Shown here: one piece after another, positions 8,391 to 16,636 of the stretch
How the letters are laid out: every line of letters begins with the position of its first letter
Numbering within the stretch: position 1 is the stretch's first letter
Assembly: GCA_963677825.2 (NCBI GenBank)
Contig: CAXXEF010000001.1
Span: 2,418,001-2,482,000 of the forward strand
Direction of reading: 5' to 3'
Length of the DNA: 64,000 nucleotides
Origin: Sporobacter sp963677825
Lineage (GTDB): Bacteria; Bacillota; Clostridia; Oscillospirales; Oscillospiraceae
Notes under the pieces: generated by a model
Databases searched by the model: none
The model's input: the letters and a program-made list of their open reading frames with translations, nothing else
Told to the model about the DNA's origin: nothing
Made by a program: the position numbers and the translations under genes

Positions 8391-10256
8391 ATGTACGGCT
8401 ACACAGGTAAATTGCTTTTTGTTGACCTGACGACGTCGACGAACGAAGTCAGATCACTCGATGAGGCAACAGCAAAAAACTATGTCGGCGGCCCGTCGCT
8501 GGGTGCAAAAATCCTCTACGACGAGATGCCGGCGAACGTTCACGCATTTTCACCGGACAGTATGATCGGATTTGTATCGGGACCGACCAACGGCACCGGC
8601 GCCTTTCTCGGCGGGCGGTACACCGTGGTCAGCAAGTCGCCCGTCACCGGCGGCTGGAACGACGCCAACTCCGGCGGGAACTTTGGCCCCTTGATGAAAA
8701 AAGCGGGTTTTGACGCTGTTTTCGTCAAAGGCATCAGTGAAAAACCGGTCTATATTTTTGTCGATAACGGTAAGGTTGAGATCCGTGACGCTTCGGCGCT
8801 TTGGGGCAAAACGACTGCGGAAACTGAACAAGCGATCAAAGACGAGCTGGGCGACCAGCGCGTCGGCATTGCACTTATCGGCCCTGCCGGTGAAAACCTT
8901 TCAAATTTTGCCGCAGTGATGAACGATTCGCACAGAGCGGCCGGACGCGGCGGCACCGGCGCTGTTATGGGTTCTAAGAAGCTCAAGGCACTGGTCGTTC
9001 GCGGTGATCTGAAAATCGAGCCGAAGGATCGTCCGGCGCTTGTCGCAATCAACAAGGAGACGATTGCCTGGGAGAAAGAGGGCCCGATAGCCCCCATGGC
9101 GTCGCAATTTTCTGCGCACGGCACAGCCGGGATGTACGAGTCGTCTATTTATGCCGGCGATACGTCGGTTAAAAACTGGGCCGGATCGGTTGCTGATATT
9201 ACGGAGGAAGCAATCCGACCGATCACGGCGGAGGCCATGGATCCCAAATACAAAAAGAAAAAATATGCCTGTAACGCTTGTTCTCTTGGTTGCGGCGCGA
9301 TTTACGCCGTTGAAACCGGCAAGTGGCCCATTGAACATACATCACGACCGGAATATGAAACACAAGGCATGTTCGGCAGCCAGATGCTTAACAGCGATCC
9401 CGAGGCTGTGAATAAATGCAATTGGCTGTGCAATGAATACGGCTTTGATACCATCTCTATGGGTGGAACAATTGCCTGGGCGATGGAGAACTACTCAAAC
9501 GGCGTTTTTTCACTGGCAGAGATGGACGGTATCGACCTCAAATGGGGCAATGCCGAAGCCATTGTCCAGATGACGGAGAAAATCTGCAAGAACGAAGGCA
9601 TCGGCAAGATTTTGGCCGGCGGCTCTTTATCCGCCGCTAAGGCGATGGGGAAGGGCTTTGAAGCGCTTGTCGTCGCCAGCGGCATCGAGATCCCGCAGCA
9701 CGACCCGCGGTTTGCACCGGGATTGGGCCGCACGTATAAATATGACCCGACGCCCGGACGGCACGTCAAGGGCGGGCTCGGCATCCAGTACGGCAACGAG
9801 CCGCCGGAAGTCAAGTACAATTATTCGGACACCGGCGCACGCGATATAGCCGGCGTCATTGGCGCCGAGCTGACGAACGCGGCCGGCTTCTGCGTCTTTG
9901 GCGATTTTGGATTGCCGCCCGGTGCCGTCGCCAAGTATCTGACGGCCATCACCGGCTTTGAATACAGCGAACAGGACGTTAAAAACCTCGGCCTTCGATC
10001 CTTTGCCATGCGCCACGCTTTTAACTTGCGCGAAGGTCTGCGCCGCAAAGACTTTGAGATATCCGGCCGCATCGTCGGCGATCCGCCGCAGACGGAAGGC
10101 CCGAATACCGGCGTCACCGTCGATGCCGAGCAGTTGGCGGATAATTTCTACAAGGCGCTGGGCTGGCATGTTTCCGACGGTATACCAAAGCTGGAAGCAC
10201 TTGAAAGCATCGGTGCTTTGGACGCGGTCATCGGCGATTTGTATCCGAACAGCTAA
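8391..10256 (+). CDS. Aldehyde:ferredoxin oxidoreductase family protein (second copy)
   Basis: A 621-residue paralogue of the enzyme at 5296-7164. The start is ATG 8391 after AGAAGGGAA; a longer in-frame start at 8352 would run through the leader structure. It shows GYTGKLLFVDLT, GGRYTVVSKSPVTGGW, the cluster ligands CNACSLGC and a later GFCVFGDF cysteine. Unlike the first copy it is preceded by its own promoter and structured leader and followed at once by a bidirectional terminator, so it is a monocistronic unit that may be regulated differently. Substrate unknown. Confidence 0.94.
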   Translation: MYGYTGKLLFVDLTTSTNEVRSLDEATAKNYVGGPSLGAKILYDEMPANVHAFSPDSMIGFVSGPTNGTGAFLGGRYTVVSKSPVTGGWNDANSGGNFGPLMKKAGFDAVFVKGISEKPVYIFVDNGKVEIRDASALWGKTTAETEQAIKDELGDQRVGIALIGPAGENLSNFAAVMNDSHRAAGRGGTGAVMGSKKLKALVVRGDLKIEPKDRPALVAINKETIAWEKEGPIAPMASQFSAHGTAGMYESSIYAGDTSVKNWAGSVADITEEAIRPITAEAMDPKYKKKKYACNACSLGCGAIYAVETGKWPIEHTSRPEYETQGMFGSQMLNSDPEAVNKCNWLCNEYGFDTISMGGTIAWAMENYSNGVFSLAEMDGIDLKWGNAEAIVQMTEKICKNEGIGKILAGGSLSAAKAMGKGFEALVVASGIEIPQHDPRFAPGLGRTYKYDPTPGRHVKGGLGIQYGNEPPEVKYNYSDTGARDIAGVIGAELTNAAGFCVFGDFGLPPGAVAKYLTAITGFEYSEQDVKNLGLRSFAMRHAFNLREGLRRKDFEISGRIVGDPPQTEGPNTGVTVDAEQLADNFYKALGWHVSDGIPKLEALESIGALDAVIGDLYPNS

Positions 10257-10273
10257 TTGTAGTATAAATTCAT

Positions 10274-10314
10274 AAAAACGCCGCGCATCTGTCATAGATG
10301 CGCGGCGTTTTTTA
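10274..10314. terminator. Bidirectional terminator between convergent units
   Basis: Stem aaaacgccgcgcatct / agatgcgcggcgtttt with a 5-base loop, T-run on either strand. It separates the rightward aldehyde oxidoreductase gene from the leftward FAD/moeA operon. Confidence 0.93.
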
Positions 10315-10318
10315 CTCT

Positions 10319-11389
10319 TTATCTTGAGGGTATAGGGTCTTTGCGGCCGCATAAAGCGCCCTCGTAGCCATCGGCTGTCTTAATAAGTCGGCAGCTCTTG
10401 GGGCAGGCGACGCAAATGATGCCTTCATAAGCATCTGCTTCGTGCGTGGATGGCGAGATTGACGCATCAGTCCGCACGCCCTCCTGCACGAACCGGGCGG
10501 CTTCTTGCCCGACGTAAGCGCCCTCAAGGGTCACGTCATCCACGAGATCGTGAACGGTGCAGGCATTGCCGCATAAAAACAACCAGTCGGGTAGCGCGCC
10601 GTCCGCGGCGATTTCGTCAATCAAATCACGCTCCGGTATCAGCCCGACGGCGGTGATCAGCGTATCGCATGCCGCAAAAGATTTTGCGCCGCTGTCGAGA
10701 TCCAAAACCGTCACGCCCTCGATGCGCGCGCTGCCGTGAATGCGCGTGACGGTCGTCCGCGTCATAAGCGGGATGCCGTAATCGTCCAGACAGCTGCGTT
10801 TGTTGCGCTCCAGACCGCCGCAGCGGTCGTCCTTCTCGAGGACGGACAGCACCGTTTTACCCAGCAGCGTCAGCTGACGCGCCATGATGAGCCCCACGTC
10901 GCCCGAGCCGAGGATGATAAAGCGGTCGCCAATGTCATACCCGCCGAGATTGACCATCTTTTGTGCGCTGCCGGCCGTGAAGATTCCCGACGGCCGCGCG
11001 CCGGTGACAGGCAATGCGCCAATCGGCCGTTCGCGGCAGCCGGTAGCCAGGATGACGGTTTTCGCCCGGATTTCAAGCAGACCGCAGGCGGCGCCGCTCA
11101 GCAGCGCGACGCCGTCGGCGCGCAGGCTGATTGCCATGACGTTCGTCAGATGCTCGATGTGCGCGTCGTCGATTTTCCGCATAAAGCGCTCGGCGTATTC
11201 CGGGCCGGTCAGCTCCTCGCCAAAATACGTCAGGCCGAAGCCGCTGTGCACGCATTGATTGAGAATACCGCCGAGCGTTTCCGAGCGTTCGGCGAGCAGC
11301 ACGCTGCCGCAGCCGGACTGTTTCGCGCTCAGCGCGGCGGCCATGCCGGCCGGCCCGCCGCCGATGATCAGCACATCACGCTCCATCAT
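10319..11389 (-). CDS. FAD-dependent pyridine-nucleotide-type oxidoreductase with truncated DUF1667-like tail
   Basis: A 356-residue flavoprotein, last gene of the leftward moeA operon. Residues 5-18 form an FAD-binding VLIIGGGPAGMAAA; IILGSGDVGLIMARQ near residue 150 is the NAD(P) site; GLIPERDL and a following CGNAC segment are typical of this group. It resembles the flavoprotein partner (glpB position) in clostridial glycerol-3-phosphate dehydrogenase-like clusters. The last 35 residues begin like DUF1667 (IICVACPKSCRL...GALCGRKD) but stop before that domain would be complete, at the terminator. The start overlaps the upstream gene by 14 bases. Substrate unknown. Confidence 0.85.
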   Translation of the reverse strand: MMERDVLIIGGGPAGMAAALSAKQSGCGSVLLAERSETLGGILNQCVHSGFGLTYFGEELTGPEYAERFMRKIDDAHIEHLTNVMAISLRADGVALLSGAACGLLEIRAKTVILATGCRERPIGALPVTGARPSGIFTAGSAQKMVNLGGYDIGDRFIILGSGDVGLIMARQLTLLGKTVLSVLEKDDRCGGLERNKRSCLDDYGIPLMTRTTVTRIHGSARIEGVTVLDLDSGAKSFAACDTLITAVGLIPERDLIDEIAADGALPDWLFLCGNACTVHDLVDDVTLEGAYVGQEAARFVQEGVRTDASISPSTHEADAYEGIICVACPKSCRLIKTADGYEGALCGRKDPIPSR

Positions 11390-12872
11390 GCTGCCGCCCC
11401 CTGACGATCGCCGAGCCGGGTCTGTCCTTTTGAATATCGGTTGGCGGACGCCCCAGTTCGCGCGACAGAATCTCTATAATCCGCTGCATGCAAAATCCGC
11501 CCTGACATCGGCCTGAGCCGGCGCCCGTCCGGCGCTTGACGCCGTCGACCGTCACGGCGCCTGGCTGCTGCCGGATGCTGTTGATAATCTCCGCCTCGGT
11601 GACGCCGCGGCACCGGCAAACGACGGCGCCGTAAGCCGGATTTTCCGCAGCAAGCTGCGCGCGTTCCTCCATAGCGCACTCAGAAACGCGAATCGGCGCG
11701 GAACGGTGTGGGTCAAAAGACGCGTTGCGTTCGTTAAAGCCTAGGCGCTCGACCAGACGCGCCGCGACATGTTGCCCAAGTTCACTCGCGCAGGTCAGGC
11801 CGGGGGTTTTAATGCCGATCAGACTGATAAAGTTCGGGTTTTCGTCGGATTCGTGGACAAAAAAGTCGGAAATGCCCTTGTCGCCGCGCGTCAAAACGCC
11901 GTTTTCGTCCGTCTGGACGAAAAACGGATTGGGCCGCATCGCGCCGAAGGATCGGATGACGTGCTGCATCGGCAGCGGGGGGATGACGTCGCCAACAAGC
12001 CGCCGCAGATGCTCAAGACCTTCGGCGCTGGTAGGGAAGGCGTCGTCTTTACCGGCAGCAGAAACCTTGGAGGGGCCGACCAAAATATTGCCGTCAACTG
12101 TTGGTACAAGTGTGAGCCCCTTGCTTTTTTCCTCCGGCTCATGAAAAATGACGTGATTAATATAGCCGGAGGCTTTCGTGTCCAGCACAAAATAGTCACC
12201 GGATACGGGGTAAATACGCACTAGCGGCTCAGAAACCAGTTCGAAAACGTCGTCGGCAAACAGACCGGCGCAGTTGATGATCCCGTTAGCCTCAAAAGTC
12301 TTGCCGCCGGCATCGATGATATAGCCGCCGCCGGTACGTTTGATGGCGGTTACTTTATGATTGAACAGTAAATCAGCACCGTTTTTCCGCGCATTTTCAG
12401 CTGCCGCCATTCCCAGCTCCCAAGGATTGACCGTCCCGGCTTCGGGTGCGTAAAGACCCGATGTGACACGTGGATTCAGATTCGGCTCAAGTTTGAGCAC
12501 CTCGTCGCCGGATAAAAGCCGGACGCCCTGAACGCCGTTTTGAAGCCCCTGCGAGTGCTTACGGCGGAGCGTTTCGTCGCCCTTCGGGCCGAAGCTGACC
12601 ATCAGTGTGCCGCAGGGCGAATAGCGCACGCCCAGCTCGCGGCACAGCGTGTCAAAACGTTGCGCCGACCGGACACATAGGGCGCTTTTAAGCGTGCCGG
12701 GCTTTGTATCGCATCCGCTGTAGACGATGGCCGTATTGGCGCGGCTGATGCCCGTGCAGACATCTTCCCGCGCCTCCAACAGGGCGGCACTGAGTTTGTA
12801 TTGGGTCAGTGCCCGCAGCGTAAAGCAGCCGAGCAGCCCGCCGCCGATGACAATGACGTCGTACTGATTCAT
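11376..12872 (-). CDS. GlpA/LhgO-like FAD-dependent dehydrogenase with C-terminal BFD-type [2Fe-2S] domain
   Basis: A 498-residue flavoprotein of the DAO family. Residues 4-16 form the FAD site (DVIVIGGGLLGCF); GLTLVPTVDGNILVGPS and LIGIKTPGLT are typical of anaerobic glycerol-3-phosphate and 2-hydroxyglutarate dehydrogenases. The C-terminus carries the BFD-like iron-sulfur pattern CRCRGVTEAE ... GRCQGGFC. With the next gene it resembles the GlpA/GlpB pair; the placement directly behind two moeA genes is unusual and makes glycerol-3-phosphate an uncertain substrate. Only 2 bases separate it from the upstream moeA fusion gene. Confidence 0.87.
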   Translation of the reverse strand: MNQYDVIVIGGGLLGCFTLRALTQYKLSAALLEAREDVCTGISRANTAIVYSGCDTKPGTLKSALCVRSAQRFDTLCRELGVRYSPCGTLMVSFGPKGDETLRRKHSQGLQNGVQGVRLLSGDEVLKLEPNLNPRVTSGLYAPEAGTVNPWELGMAAAENARKNGADLLFNHKVTAIKRTGGGYIIDAGGKTFEANGIINCAGLFADDVFELVSEPLVRIYPVSGDYFVLDTKASGYINHVIFHEPEEKSKGLTLVPTVDGNILVGPSKVSAAGKDDAFPTSAEGLEHLRRLVGDVIPPLPMQHVIRSFGAMRPNPFFVQTDENGVLTRGDKGISDFFVHESDENPNFISLIGIKTPGLTCASELGQHVAARLVERLGFNERNASFDPHRSAPIRVSECAMEERAQLAAENPAYGAVVCRCRGVTEAEIINSIRQQPGAVTVDGVKRRTGAGSGRCQGGFCMQRIIEILSRELGRPPTDIQKDRPGSAIVRGRQHDGA

Positions 12873-12874
12873 GG

Positions 12875-14782
12875 TTAAAACCGTTCGCGGACGGTGCCGG
12901 GCGCGTCGAGCGTATAGCCGCCGAGACTTTCCAGCCGCGTGCGGAATGCATCACTTTGTAAAACTTTGAGTAGCCGATTTGTTAAGAGCGTGTCCCAGGC
13001 GTAGTCGGGAATGAGCAGATCATACTGCTCGTCACAAATCGGGATGAAGTCGAGCCCGTACATTTTAGCGGCGGAATAGATGCCGAGCCCCGCGTCGGCC
13101 GAGCCGCCGTCGATGAGCGCGGCCACGCCGGTATGCGTGAATTCCTCGCGGTTGTAGCCGTAGACGGCCGATTTGTCGAGTCCGTGCTTTTTGAAAAGAT
13201 AATCGCACAAAACGCGCGTACCGGAGCCCTTTTGCCGGTTGACATACCGCAGACCCGGCTGTGTCAGATCCTGCATGCCTGTGATGCTCTTTGGATTACC
13301 CTTTGCAACCATCAGACCCTGCGCGCGGCGGACACATTCCACCAGCCGAACGCCGCCGCTGGGGAAGTATTTCTTAATAAAAGCGGTGTTGTACTCGCCG
13401 GTCTTTTCGTCGAGCAGATGTGTACCGGCCAGATGCGCTTCGCCGCGCCGTACGGACATAATGCCGCCCATACTGCCGACATGTGACGAACTCATCGACG
13501 TGTCGTTCCAGAACGTGCGCATCAGGTCTGAGACCTCGTCGAGCAGCGGATCATGGCTGCCGATCACAACAAGGCTGCTGCGCAGCTCAGACGCCGGGCG
13601 CAGCAGCCGGATATTGACGGCCGCGCCGCTCTCGTAGCCCTCCAACCCCTGCGGAATGTTCAGGATGCCGTCGGCCTTCATAAAAGAGCTGACGACGCCG
13701 CTGCCCCGGCTCAGGGGCGAGGCGATCAGGCGGTTTTGAACATAGCCAAGACGCACGCGGACGAATTCTTCGTATTTCAAAGAGGAAACGACGGCCTTGG
13801 TTAATACGGCCTGCTCATTTTTTGGCTCATAGGAACGCCGCTGTGTCAGGATGTCGATCACAGGACGCAGCAGCTCTTCAATGACGATGATACCCGAGAC
13901 AGGGTACCCGGGTACGCCGATGATCGGTTTGCTGCCTTTATGGCCGAGGATCGTCGGCTTGCCCGGCTTGATGGCGATGCCGTGGTACAGTACCGCGCCG
14001 ATCTCACGGATAACTTGTGTGCTGAAATCCTCGCGCCCGGCCGACGAGCCGGCGTTAAGCAGCACGACGTCGCACGTTTCAAGCGCCGACGTCACGGTGG
14101 CCTTGATCTCGGACAGCTTGTCCCGGACGATCGGGTAAACGACGGGCTCGGCGCCCCACTGCCGCAGCATCGACGAAAAGATGGCGGAGTTGAATTCAAG
14201 AATGTCACCCTGTTTCGGGTCGGACGTCGGGGAGACAATTTCGTCGCCGGTGGGGATGATCCCGACGACCGGCTTTTTAACGACGCTGATTTCAAGCACG
14301 CCGCCGGCCAAGAGTGCCCCGATGGCCGACGGGCTGATTTCGGAAAACGACGGCAGGATCATTTCGCCGGCGCATATATCCTCGCCGATCTGACGGATGT
14401 GCTGCCAGGGTGCGGCGGCCTGATAGAGCAGCACGCCGTCGCCGTCTTCAATGACATCCTCGATCATCACGACGGTGTCACAGCCTGGCGGCAGCGGATC
14501 GCCCGTATCAACAACCTGATACTGGCCTTTTTGCAAGTTCACGGGCGTCGTTTCCGTCGCGCCGTAGGTAAGGGCGGCGTCCAGCGCGATGCCGTCCATG
14601 GCGCTGGCGTTGTAGTGCGGCGAACTGATTTTGGCGTAAACGGGTCCGGCGGAGACGCGCCCGGCAGCGGCGCTGACAGGGATGATCTCGCTAGACGCCG
14701 CCATGCCGCTCTGCGTCAGCAGTGCTATATATTCTTCCCGCGCTTTGTCCAGCGCGATATTCGTCAGATATTCAAAGCCCAT
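12875..14782 (-). CDS. MoeA fused to a periplasmic-binding-protein-like domain
   Basis: A 635-residue protein. The start at 14782 follows GGGAGG; the longer in-frame ATG at 14851 lies inside the upstream moeA. Residues 1-410 are MoeA, which inserts molybdate or tungstate into adenylated pyranopterin: the NASAMDGIAL, VLLNAGSSAGREDFS and IKPGKPTI motifs are visible. Residues about 420-635 resemble the PBP-like/LysR-effector fold (SHDPLLDEVSDLM, GSMGGIMSVRRGEAHLAGTH, GTRVLCDYL). This MoeA-PBP fusion is a known architecture; the added domain is thought to bind an oxyanion such as tungstate or molybdate, but no function is shown here. Confidence 0.9.
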   Translation of the reverse strand: MGFEYLTNIALDKAREEYIALLTQSGMAASSEIIPVSAAAGRVSAGPVYAKISSPHYNASAMDGIALDAALTYGATETTPVNLQKGQYQVVDTGDPLPPGCDTVVMIEDVIEDGDGVLLYQAAAPWQHIRQIGEDICAGEMILPSFSEISPSAIGALLAGGVLEISVVKKPVVGIIPTGDEIVSPTSDPKQGDILEFNSAIFSSMLRQWGAEPVVYPIVRDKLSEIKATVTSALETCDVVLLNAGSSAGREDFSTQVIREIGAVLYHGIAIKPGKPTILGHKGSKPIIGVPGYPVSGIIVIEELLRPVIDILTQRRSYEPKNEQAVLTKAVVSSLKYEEFVRVRLGYVQNRLIASPLSRGSGVVSSFMKADGILNIPQGLEGYESGAAVNIRLLRPASELRSSLVVIGSHDPLLDEVSDLMRTFWNDTSMSSSHVGSMGGIMSVRRGEAHLAGTHLLDEKTGEYNTAFIKKYFPSGGVRLVECVRRAQGLMVAKGNPKSITGMQDLTQPGLRYVNRQKGSGTRVLCDYLFKKHGLDKSAVYGYNREEFTHTGVAALIDGGSADAGLGIYSAAKMYGLDFIPICDEQYDLLIPDYAWDTLLTNRLLKVLQSDAFRTRLESLGGYTLDAPGTVRERF

Positions 14783-14801
14783 GTTAAAACCTCCCGATCC
14801 A

Positions 14802-16016
14802 TTAGTCCCATAGCGTAACGGTGACAACCGCGTGGCGCGGCAATCCCTCACAATCGCGGGGGATGCAAATATACCCTGCCGTGCCGGACAAGCTGGTGAT
14901 CAGTCCCGATTTGCCGTGGACGATATGCGCCAGCGGCAGTTCGGGCGCATCTTCAAGTCGGATGCCTATGTATCCGGCGCGCCCGTGATTGGCGGAGACC
15001 GCCGTGCTGAGCATCGCTTGGACTGTGCGCTTAGGATGCTCCGACCCGCATAGCTCATAAAGCAGGGGCAGCACGAACAACTGCGTGACAAAATACGCCG
15101 CGACGGGATGCCCCGGCAGGCCGAATACCGGCGTGTCTTCTATGACGCCGAGGATCGTCGGTTTGCCGGGCTTCATGGCGATACCGTGCAGCAGCAGGCT
15201 GCCGCATTGCTCGATCACCCGTGCCGTCGCATCTTTCATACCGACGGAGCTGCCGCCGGAGATGAGCACCATGTCGCATTCGGCCGCCGCCGTCAGGACG
15301 GTGTCGCGCAGGCGCGTCTCTTCGTCTTGCAGGATGCCGTAGGAAACGGCGCTGCAGCCGGCTTGCGTCACGGCGGCGGACAGCAGCGCGGCGTTCACGT
15401 CACGGATCTGGCCTTTTTCAGGCTGCCGGTTATAGTCGACGAGTTCGTCACCAGTTGAAATGATCCCGACGACCGGTTTTTTACATACGGAAACACGGCC
15501 GATGCCCAGAGCGGCCAGCGAACCGATATCATGCGCTTGCAGCTTGTGACCGGCCTTAAACAAAACGTCGCCGGGCTTCACATCGTCGCCGCGGAAGATG
15601 AGATTTTCACCGGGCGCGGCGGCTTTGATCACGCCGATCGTCCCGTCGCCGAAATTCTCGGTGTATTCAAGCATGACGACCGCGTCGGCACCGTCCGGCA
15701 CGTCGCCGCCGGTGGGGATGGCCATGCAGGTACCCGGTGCCAGCGCCGCCGGCGCGGCGTCGCCCATTGTGATTTCGCCGACGAGCGGCAAGATCGCCGG
15801 GATGCTCTCGGACGAGCCGAACGTATCGCCGGCTTGTACCGCGTAGCCGTCGACGGTTGAGCGGTTAAAGTCGGGGACAAACTCCCCGGCGATGACGTCG
15901 GCAGATACAATCCGACCGTAGGCGTCTGAAATGTCAATCAGCTCTCCATCAATTGTGCGTGAAAACCGATCGTGGATGATCTGTAAAACCTCGTCGGGTG
16001 TCTTGACGTGTAGCAA
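14802..16016 (-). CDS. moeA: Molybdopterin molybdenumtransferase MoeA
   Basis: A 404-residue stand-alone MoeA. The start codon is a TTG at 16016 (rest reads LHVKTPDEVL) after GAGGTGG. Motifs include the SADVIAGEFVPDFNRSTVDGYA region, ISGGSSVGMKD, MKPGKPTI and PVFGLPGHPVA. It is followed 19 bases later by a second, fused MoeA. Having two MoeA proteins is common in anaerobes that use both Mo and W, each copy presumably favouring one metal; that assignment cannot be made from sequence alone. Confidence 0.95.
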   Translation of the reverse strand: MLHVKTPDEVLQIIHDRFSRTIDGELIDISDAYGRIVSADVIAGEFVPDFNRSTVDGYAVQAGDTFGSSESIPAILPLVGEITMGDAAPAALAPGTCMAIPTGGDVPDGADAVVMLEYTENFGDGTIGVIKAAAPGENLIFRGDDVKPGDVLFKAGHKLQAHDIGSLAALGIGRVSVCKKPVVGIISTGDELVDYNRQPEKGQIRDVNAALLSAAVTQAGCSAVSYGILQDEETRLRDTVLTAAAECDMVLISGGSSVGMKDATARVIEQCGSLLLHGIAMKPGKPTILGVIEDTPVFGLPGHPVAAYFVTQLFVLPLLYELCGSEHPKRTVQAMLSTAVSANHGRAGYIGIRLEDAPELPLAHIVHGKSGLITSLSGTAGYICIPRDCEGLPRHAVVTVTLWD

Positions 16017-16048
16017 AATACCACCTCAATGCAGGAAAGGATGCTGCT

Positions 16049-16078
16049 ATTGTATCACTTTTTTTGACCAGATATCAA
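16049..16078 (-). promoter_or_regulatory. Promoter of the moeA operon
   Basis: On the minus strand TTGATA (16078-16073), an 18-bp spacer, then TACAAT (16054-16049), just upstream of the TTG start at 16016. It would drive the four-gene leftward operon. Confidence 0.55.
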
Positions 16079-16137
16079 TGGGGCGCGGCTGAGCCAGTTC
16101 TTGTGCAGGTTGCGCTGTAAAACTATAAGGTTTAAAA

Positions 16138-16173
16138 CAGCAAGAGCCGGACTGAAGCGTCCGGCCCTTGCTG
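16138..16173 (-). terminator. Intrinsic terminator of a small leftward transcript
   Basis: Stem cagcaag-gccgga / tccggc-cttgctg (one bulge), followed on the minus strand by TTTTAAACC. No annotated gene of usual size ends here; it closes the small unit described at 16189-16399. Confidence 0.75.
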
Positions 16174-16188
16174 AATATTGAATATTAC

Positions 16189-16242
16189 TTAGTCCGACCA
16201 GCCGACGCGCTCATGGTGCATCACAAAGGAGCACGCCGCCAT
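16189..16242 (-). CDS. Possible 17-residue peptide
   Basis: ATG to TAA reading MAACSFVMHHERVGWSD, 7 bases after the stop of the 33-residue ORF and just before a terminator. There is no clear ribosome site of its own. It could be a real peptide, a chance reading frame in a small RNA, or the displaced end of the preceding ORF (different frame). Confidence 0.2.
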   Translation of the reverse strand: MAACSFVMHHERVGWSD

Positions 16243-16249
16243 CGGTGGA

Positions 16250-16351
16250 TTAGTTTGAAGGTGTTGTGGTGATGTCACCATCCTCCGCCTGTCGCAGGAT
16301 TTCATACAGCTCGTCGAGCTGCTCGCGGGTGAGATCTTGTTGCTGCGTCAT
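16250..16351 (-). CDS. Possible 33-residue peptide in its own transcription unit
   Basis: A 33-residue, acidic, probably helical peptide starting MTQQQDLTREQLDELYEI and rich in Glu, Asp and Gln. ATG 16351 lies about 4 bases after GGAG and about 13 bases after the predicted transcription start of the promoter at 16371-16399. No cysteines, signal peptide or membrane segment. The terminator 77 bases downstream gives a complete small unit. The family is not recognised; the product could instead be a small RNA. Confidence 0.4.
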   Translation of the reverse strand: MTQQQDLTREQLDELYEILRQAEDGDITTTPSN

Positions 16352-16370
16352 GGCGCTCCGATCAGCTTAC

Positions 16371-16399
16371 GTTGTAAAAGAATTGGAGGACGCGGTCAA
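16371..16399 (-). promoter_or_regulatory. Promoter of the small leftward unit
   Basis: Minus strand TTGACC (16399-16394), 17-bp spacer, TACAAC (16376-16371). Transcription would start near 16364, just ahead of the 33-residue ORF. The rest of the 16400-16636 gap holds a ggcgggg/ccccgcc hairpin near 16451-16469 and nothing else I can identify. Confidence 0.5.
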
Positions 16400-16636
16400 G
16401 TTTCTATTGCCTGCCATAGCGGTATCCCCGGGATCAGCATCTACCGAGTGGGCGGGGTCAAGCCCCGCCATTCTTACAAGCTGCGGCGGTTATTGTGTTA
16501 AACATGCCGGGGCGGCGTGAAAAATAGACGAGGAACAGTTGTGAATCGGCGTGTAATTTGTTAAACTTATACAAGGAAATAGCAAGAAAAAGGCGCGTAG
16601 TTCCATTGTCTTATTGATGTAGTAAGGAGTAGTATT

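Noticed and set aside
10736..11404. Plus-strand open frame opposite the flavoprotein
   Set aside because: Antisense to a gene with recognisable FAD and NAD(P) motifs.
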